Assembly: GCA_032622095.1 (NCBI GenBank)
Contig: CP136062.1
Location: 226,502,578-226,566,577, forward strand
Origin: Siphonodentalium dalli
Lineage: Eukaryota > Mollusca > Scaphopoda > Gadilida > Siphonodentaliidae
Direction of reading: 5' to 3'
Length of the DNA: 64,000 nt
Part shown: piece by piece, positions 58,430 to 64,000 of the stretch
How the letters are laid out: every line of letters begins with the position of its first letter
Numbering within the stretch: position 1 is the first letter of the stretch
Notes under the pieces: generated by a model
Database searches by the model: none
The model's input: the letters and a program-made list of their open reading frames with translations, nothing else
Told to the model about the DNA's origin: nothing
Made by a program: the position numbers and the translations under genes

Positions 58430-58500
58430 CTATGGAAGACTGGTATATATAAACGAATTCACTGGCGCAGGATCTTTTGCTCCCATCATGAATGGGTTGA
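58430..58500. mobile_element. Possible family C MITE relic
   Basis: gcgaggatccctatggaaga, tatataaacgaattcactggc and ctcccatcatgaatgggtt resemble a decayed cassette and right tip of family C. Confidence 0.4.
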
Positions 58501-58577
58501 TAGCTTATATTTGTATTGCCTCATTGGGGATGAGGGGGGATGAGGGGGGATGGGGGTCAGGGAGCTGTTATACTCAC

Positions 58578-58651
58578 ATTTACACTCGCTTCAATGGTCC
58601 ACAATCCCAAAACTGGCATATCAGACAGTTCATAGTCTTTACTGACGACTC
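58578..58651 (-). CDS. CD109/TEP-like gene, exon 2 (MG2)
   Basis: Acceptor ttgatttgcag, 74 nt (2 + 24 codons), donor gtgagt. With exon 1 it reads GVVSKDYELSDMPVLGLWTI then EASVN. G-V-[VI]-S-K-x-[FY]-x-L-S-x-x-P-[VI]-L-G-x-W-x-I is the MG2 signature of CD109/TEP proteins. Confidence 0.92.
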
Positions 58652-59009
58652 CTGCAAATCAATAAGTCAAACTACAGATCAAAAACTTTATGTTTATCGT
58701 AACACAAATATTCATTTCTCAAACAACGCTTTCACAGGGATGTGGCCTGTATGGTGTGCCAAAGGATTTAGTCATGTCAAGAGTAACATTGAAGATGGTG
58801 TTATTTTAATTCGGGATCAAAGGATACCGAATTAAAATACCTAATTACCCGAGGAATAGCAAAAATCTTTGGTCAAAATTTGCCATGCCTTCTGCATATT
58901 TTTCCCGGAAGTGAAGAGTGGGCGTGTCAGCCGGAAAATGAACGATTGGATGAAATAAAGAGTTATTAAATAAATAAGAAAAACCTTATTGCTTTGATCA
59001 CATTAATTT

Positions 59010-59375
59010 GTGAGAATATAACAACGAATTGTTAAAGTGAATTAACTAAATAATTCGAGAATATAACAACGAATTGTTAAAGTGAATTAACTAAATAATT
59101 CGAGAATATAACAACGAATTGTTAAAGTGAATTAACTAAATAATTCGGAATATAACAACGAATGGTTAAAGTGAATTAACTAAATAATTCGGAATATAAC
59201 AACGAATGGTTAAAGTGAATTAGCTAAATAATTCGGAATATAACAACGACTGGTTAAAGTGAATTAGCTAAATAATTCAGAATATAACAACAAATGGTTA
59301 AAGTAAATTAGCTAAATAATTCGGAATATAACAACGAATGGTTAAAGTAAATTAATTAATAATTCGGAATTTGTT
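59010..59375. repeat. 44-45 bp tandem repeat, about 8 copies
   Basis: Unit gaatataacaacgaattgtt aaagtgaattaactaaataa ttcga. Later copies have tggtt for ttgtt and agct for aact, lacking one base. Confidence 0.93.
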
Positions 59376-60089
59376 ACTAACTGGAACTGGCCTAACAAAT
59401 GGCAGCTTTTGATTGGTTTATAAAATTCCCGCGAAATACGAATCGCTGTCATTGTTCTTTTGTACACAATACAAGATTCGCGAATAGGTGCAGTCACACT
59501 AAGTTTCACCCACCCAGTTAGATGAAAAATTATTAAAAGCGGAGAGTCAATATATTCAACTATGCAGGTTGAATACAGTATTACATGTATTTATTTAATG
59601 CATGATATTTATCTTTCTGATTTGTTTGCATGCTTGTTTCTCTTATATGTGTTTGTCCCTATATTGTGTCAAATGTGAGAATTGTGTTGTATGCAGGTTT
59701 GCATGATTGTGTTATTTTATTTATCGAATGTTTATTAACATAAAACATATTTTGGCCAATAAAGGAATGTTAGTTTTAATTTGTGCCACTTGGGGAATTG
59801 TTGCTGGTAGCCACTTTAATGGCTCCCATCTAGTGGTCACCCCGAAGATCCATCTGAAACTTGGTGGCATTCGGATACAGGATGTCCTCTGTAGGGTGTG
59901 TCAAAGAATTTAGTCATGCAAAGATTAACATCCAAGATGGCTGCTAGATCAACAAGAGGTACGCTGTCACATGGCATTTCCCCCGACCGTAGCAATTCGG
60001 ATTAAGCATGGACGAAACTGCGGATATCCGAGAAGGTCTATATGACCATTCCAAAAGAAGTTCGTACAGAAATGTTGACTAAAAACCCA
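59376..60089. other. No gene; one unit of the 160-bp repeat
   Basis: 59815-59955 is a unit of the 57225-58345 family. The remainder is unassigned. Confidence 0.45.
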
Positions 60090-61160
60090 CCGACTAAAGT
60101 CAGGAGGCATATCTTTTGATCCGGAAACCCAAAAACAAGCGAAAATTCAATTTTTCTAAGTTGAAAAAAGGGCCATAACTCTGGCAAAAATCATCAGATC
60201 ATACCCAAATTCGCACTTGACATGTATTTGCATATAACTGATCAACAAAAATACGGGATTGCAATCGTACCACCAAAGCTCACGCTATTATCTGGAAAGC
60301 CAAAAAACAAGAGAAAAATTGAATTTTCTAAGTAAAATAAGGGCCATAACTCTGGTGAAATGGGTGGACGAAACCCGCGCTATGCATGTAGCTGTTCCCC
60401 CATGCTGCTCTATCACCATACCAAATATCAGCTAAATCTGCCCAGCGGTTGCAGAACAATAATGCAAAATGTTTGTACGGACCGACGTACGGACGGAGAC
60501 GTCGACTATATACCCGCCGACTTCAAGTCGGGGGCATAATAAAAGGCCGTCCGGCCACAGTGCCCGAAAAAGTGGCTTCATTGTGGGCATCAGCTTTTCT
60601 GGAAAAAACAACAAGGACCCTAAATCCTATACTAAATTTCAGAACAAAATGGGTGGATCGTACCCATATTCGAACTTGATCTTTATTTCGAGCTGATAAA
60701 TTCATATACCAAATTTGATTCAGATATGATCACACAAACTAAAGTTATCATCCGGAAACCAGAAATTGACAGGATTCTAAGTCGAAAAAGGGCCATAACT
60801 CTCGCAAAAATGGGAGGAGCAAACCCATATTCGAACTTGACCTGTATATAGGGCTGATAAATTCACATACCAAATTTGGTTCAGATATGATCGCACAAAC
60901 TGAAGTTATCATCCGGAAACCAGAAAATTACAAGATTCTAAGTAAAAAAAGGGCCATAACTCTCGCAAAAATGGGCGGAGCAAACCCATATTCGAACTTG
61001 ACCTGTATTTTGGTCTGATAAACTCACCTATGAAATTTGCTTTTGATCTAATTAGTAATAGCCGAAACTAAAGTTATCATCCGGAAACCATTTCCGGACG
61101 GATGGACGGACGCACGGACGGACACCGGCTATTTTAATAGTCCCCCCAAAAAAAAATTCG
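60090..61160. repeat. About 160-bp 'gggccataactct' tandem repeat
   Basis: Five or six units with gggccataactct-gc-aaaa, cccatattcgaacttgacct, aaattcacataccaaatttg and aaagttatcatccggaaacc, ending in a tacggacgg / gacggacggacac tail. Two units end in a ggggg-rich hairpin (about 60510-60540 and 61140-61165). Dispersed single units occur at 15055, 29040 and 38040. Typical of bivalve genomes in my experience of the family; not a gene. Confidence 0.8.
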
Positions 61161-61450
61161 GGGGACAAAAAATACATGTAACAAGATAGGCCTAATTGTA
61201 ATTTGGAAATTAATTTATTTAAGTCACTAAGCCAATGTCTGTCATACGCCTTTTTTAACCACCCACAAAATTTACAACACTGTTTGGGAATTATCATTCA
61301 TGCGTGGATACAGTCGAGATAATTAATCCAGGATTTAAACGTCCACTTAATGTTTGAATCCCCATTATTTACAATATATTCTATATTATACACTATTTGA
61401 AATAGGAAGCTCCAAAACATTGTATTATCAACTTATCCAGACAAATAAAC

Positions 61451-61720
61451 TGTTTTTGTGGAGGTACCGACATGTGTTCTGGGTGGTTATGTTTTTGTGG
61501 AGGTACCGACATGTGTTCTGGGTGGTTATGTTTTTGTGGAGGTACCGACATGTGTTCTGGGTGGTTATGTTTTTGTGGAGGTACCGACATGTGTTCTGGG
61601 TGGTTATGTTTTTGTGGAGGTACGTGTACCGACATGTGTTCTGGGTGGTTATGTTTTTGTGGAGGTACCGACATGTGTTCTGGGTGGTTATGTTTTTGTG
61701 GAGGTACCGACATGTGTTAT
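61451..61720. repeat. 39-bp tandem repeat, about 7 copies
   Basis: Unit tttttgtggaggtaccgaca tgtgttctgggtggttatg; one copy has a 6-bp insertion (gtgtac). Open frames on both strands are by-products. It follows directly on a degenerate copy of the unrecognised coding-like repeat (61335-61445). Confidence 0.95.
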
Positions 61721-61877
61721 GTGTTTAATTTTGATCTGGATTGTACTGCCAGTCTATAACTCTATTTCCTAGTATTACTTTCTGATGCATTTTGGGTAAA
61801 TAAAGGGTGAAGTCTTGAGTCCTTTAACATTCATCATAATCTTTTACCATGTGTTTCTATGTATTATTCTATTGTAC

Positions 61878-61929
61878 CTTTTTTATTAGGGATTGCAGTC
61901 CATTTGATGAGCTTGTTCTTTGCGGCATC
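61878..61929 (-). CDS. CD109/TEP-like gene, exon 1 of those seen (MG2 start)
   Basis: Acceptor atttctttcag, 52 nt (17 codons + 1), donor gtacaa. Reads DAAKNKLIKWTAIPNKK. D-x-x-x-N-x-[IL]-x-x-W followed by G-V-V-S in exon 2 matches the start of MG2 in CD109/TEP proteins. Earlier exons (signal peptide, MG1) are not seen up to 64 kb. Confidence 0.8.
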
Positions 61930-62800
61930 CTGAAAGAAATAAACTTCAAACATTAAGGATCCGTTTACCATGAGAATAGGCAACTTGAAATTATTTTAAA
62001 GGTGCCACGATTATTGATTTTGATAATCGATAATCAGTCATCAACAATCGACTATAATCGATTAATCGTACCTAATAATATCAGTGGCCTATTGGCTGGG
62101 TGCTGGTTAACTGCTCTGTAGCTGGTTGTTTGAGGCATTGGCCAATATAATTTTACGTTAACAAAGTGCATCATAGACCACTGTTAATGACCAATGAACA
62201 CAATGCATTGAATACCAGCACAGTTCTTGGCGATTTTATGGTTATGATATTTGTGAGTTCAATACAATGAACATAGAGATTAATTTCAGTGTTATGAATA
62301 GCCAAACATACAAACAATATAAAAGTAGGAATGCACGAAGGATGGCCGGCGGTTCCTAAAACAAGACAGTCAATGACTGGGGGGTCGTTCACCAGACTGC
62401 AAAGACTGATAAGACTGGGACTCTGGAGACCACAACAGAAAGAACTTTTCATGATCACTTTAAAAGAAGTAGTTCTAAACAGGATATGTGGCTAGAGAGA
62501 CTTCATGTATGTAGATTTGTGAATATCCACCTTGAAATTACCAACTGCACACTACTGATCACCCCCGTCCTCCAGCTCAATATGTCCCCTCCCGACCGGG
62601 CTCCAGACTCCCAAATCTTAGGTTGGAATTTCACAACCGACACCACAAACTTTCTCAATTGTTAGAAATTTCCAATCTCACAAGCGCCTTTTTATAAAAC
62701 CATTTAGACATGTTTGAATCTCAATTATCTATGGACCCAAAACACCAGATTAATCAGTCAGGTGGTTCCAAGGTAGATGATTTAATGAATTTGGTATATC
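61930..62800. other. Intron or upstream sequence, nothing recognised
   Basis: A segment at 62000-62075 (ataatcgataatcagtcatc, cgattaatcgtacc) resembles the tips of hAT elements also suggested at 43285-43340, without a matched partner. No MG1 exon was found. Confidence 0.4.
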
Positions 62801-63580
62801 AATGATTTTATTAGACAGAAAAGTGTTAACTCCCTGTAGCCCCGCCATTTCTTGACCGTTTGACCTCATTTTATCAAATCTGAATCTCAGTCACCAAAGG
62901 ATCATCCATACTATATGTAAGCTATATGTAAGTCCAACCTCTCTTGAGAAAACATTTTAAGAATTACTATAGAGACATATAGTTATGTCCCTGGTCCCAC
63001 CCTATTTAACCTGGTGACCCCATCTGAATAAATTTAAATCCCATACAACAAAGAATCCTTCATACTAAATATCAGTAAAATAGACCTGATGGTCCTTGTG
63101 AAGGAACCATATTAAGAATTATTATGGAGGGAAACTGTCCTTCGCTTGGCCCCTATTTGACCAGGTGACCCCATTTTGAAAAGTCTGAATTGCAGTCAAA
63201 CAAGAACATTCCATGCTAAATAAGTCATCTAGTTCTTGCAAACATATTTTAAGAATTACTATGGAGTGAAATAGTTATGTCTCTGGCTCTGCCCTTATTT
63301 GACTTTGTGATCCCATTTTCACAAATCTATCACCAAGGTAATTTCATACCAAATATAAGCAAAATAGGCCATTTGGTTCAAGCGTAGAAGACATATCATG
63401 AATTACTATGGAGAGAAAGAGTAATGTAGCTGGCCTTGCACCGACTTGACCTGGTGACCCTGATTGAACAAATCTGAATCACAATCACCAATGGAGCCTC
63501 AATATTAAATATGAGCTAAATAGAGCTGGTGGTTCTTTCAAAGAACACTTTTCAAGTTTGCCAATTATTTTCTAGTGAGG
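62800..63580. repeat. Diverged tandem repeat, period about 130-160 bp
   Basis: Units share aagaattactatggag, tggtgaccccat-tgaa, aatctgaat and cataccaaatat segments at roughly 62860, 62990, 63150, 63270 and 63420. Strongly diverged. Confidence 0.6.
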
Positions 63581-64000
63581 TGGTGGATGTGGGAGTGTTA
63601 AATGTCCTGTTGAAAGATTTGAACAATACATATGATAGATTGTTGTTGTAATTGGGAATTAATGACCTCTAGCAGATCTCCAGGGAATGTTTATAAAAAT
63701 GTCAGATTTCACTTGACATGTGTAGGCATATCCCGCATACAGTTGGAGCCAAAGTAAATGCTTCTTATTAATGATTCTGTCAAGAATTTGAGTAAATATT
63801 AATTTTGGGACAGGGTGGCAGAAGCAGTGAACTTGAGTGAAGGACCAGAGGGCACAACCTTCAGAAATGTAATGGCATTAGTTATTCAATTTTCATAAAT
63901 GTTAAAAAATATATATGTAGTGAAATACAAAATTTTCAAAATATTTTAATTTAAAAAAAACATTGACATTTTTTTTATATATTCTTTTACTTTTTAACAT

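Noticed and set aside
61354-61772. Repetitive frames RYRHVFWVVMFLW and CSGWLCFCGGTDM
   Set aside because: By-product of the 39-bp tandem repeat; three plus frames and one minus frame are open at once.
62171-62458. 95-codon minus frame as an N-terminal exon of the CD109-like gene
   Set aside because: No MG1 motifs, no plausible splice borders leading into exon 1 at 61929.

Overview
This is eukaryotic, AT-rich, very repeat-dense genomic DNA. It most likely comes from a bivalve mollusc or a related marine invertebrate: it carries spliced exons of a thioester-protein (alpha-2-macroglobulin/CD109-type) gene, many short inverted-repeat transposons, and a diverged tandem repeat of the kind common in bivalves (units with a 'gggccataactct' core and a 'ttatcatccggaaa' motif). 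There are no bacterial-type operons, rRNA, tRNA or CRISPR arrays.

Genes. The one well-supported cellular gene lies on the minus strand between about 61.9 kb and 36.1 kb. Seven exons (61878-61929, 58578-58651, 51811-51850, 47164-47248, 46381-46456, 41576-41779, 36084-36272) have GT/AG borders and compatible phases. They join to 720 nt, or 240 codons without a stop, spelling the MG2 to MG5 macroglobulin region of a CD109/TEP-like protein. The N-terminal exons should lie beyond 64 kb. The thioester and receptor-binding exons are not recognised below 36 kb. The other substantial coding sequence is a broken hAT transposase (10157-12162, minus) inside an otherwise intact 2.7-kb hAT element with 18-bp terminal inverted repeats and a perfect 8-bp target duplication.

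Mobile elements. Almost everything else is transposon or satellite. I see at least three families of TTAA-flanked, piggyBac-type MITEs with different ends but sharing one palindromic cassette; a palindromic TA-flanked MITE family (pogo/Tc1-type); five hAT-type non-autonomous elements with matching or near-matching 7-8 bp target duplications, plus further partial relatives of one family; two Harbinger-type MITEs with 3-bp TWA duplications in two introns of the CD109-like gene; and a 5'-truncated LINE inserted in a TA MITE.

Tandem arrays. Arrays have periods of about 21 bp (6.9-7.1 and 8.2-9.3 kb), 27 bp (16.6-19.7 kb), 68 bp (23.2-23.9 and 39.5-41.4 kb, one family), 25 bp (30.8-31.8 kb), 63 bp (33.6-33.9 kb), 174 bp (52.7-54.1 kb), a second and unrelated 68 bp (54.2-55.7 kb), about 160 bp (57.2-58.3 kb), 45 bp (59.0-59.4 kb) and 39 bp (61.45-61.72 kb). 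The very long open frames over these arrays follow from periods that lack stop codons and are not genes.

Layout. 0-6.2 kb: TTAA MITE cluster with a 705-bp tandem duplication. 6.7-9.3 kb: 21-bp satellite. 9.6-12.3 kb: hAT element. 13-16.4 kb: scattered MITEs. 16.5-19.7 kb: 27-bp satellite. 20-36 kb: dispersed repeats, inverted repeats and hAT MITEs, mostly without recognisable genes. 36-62 kb: the CD109-like exons with introns full of nested insertions. 62-64 kb: diverged repeats.
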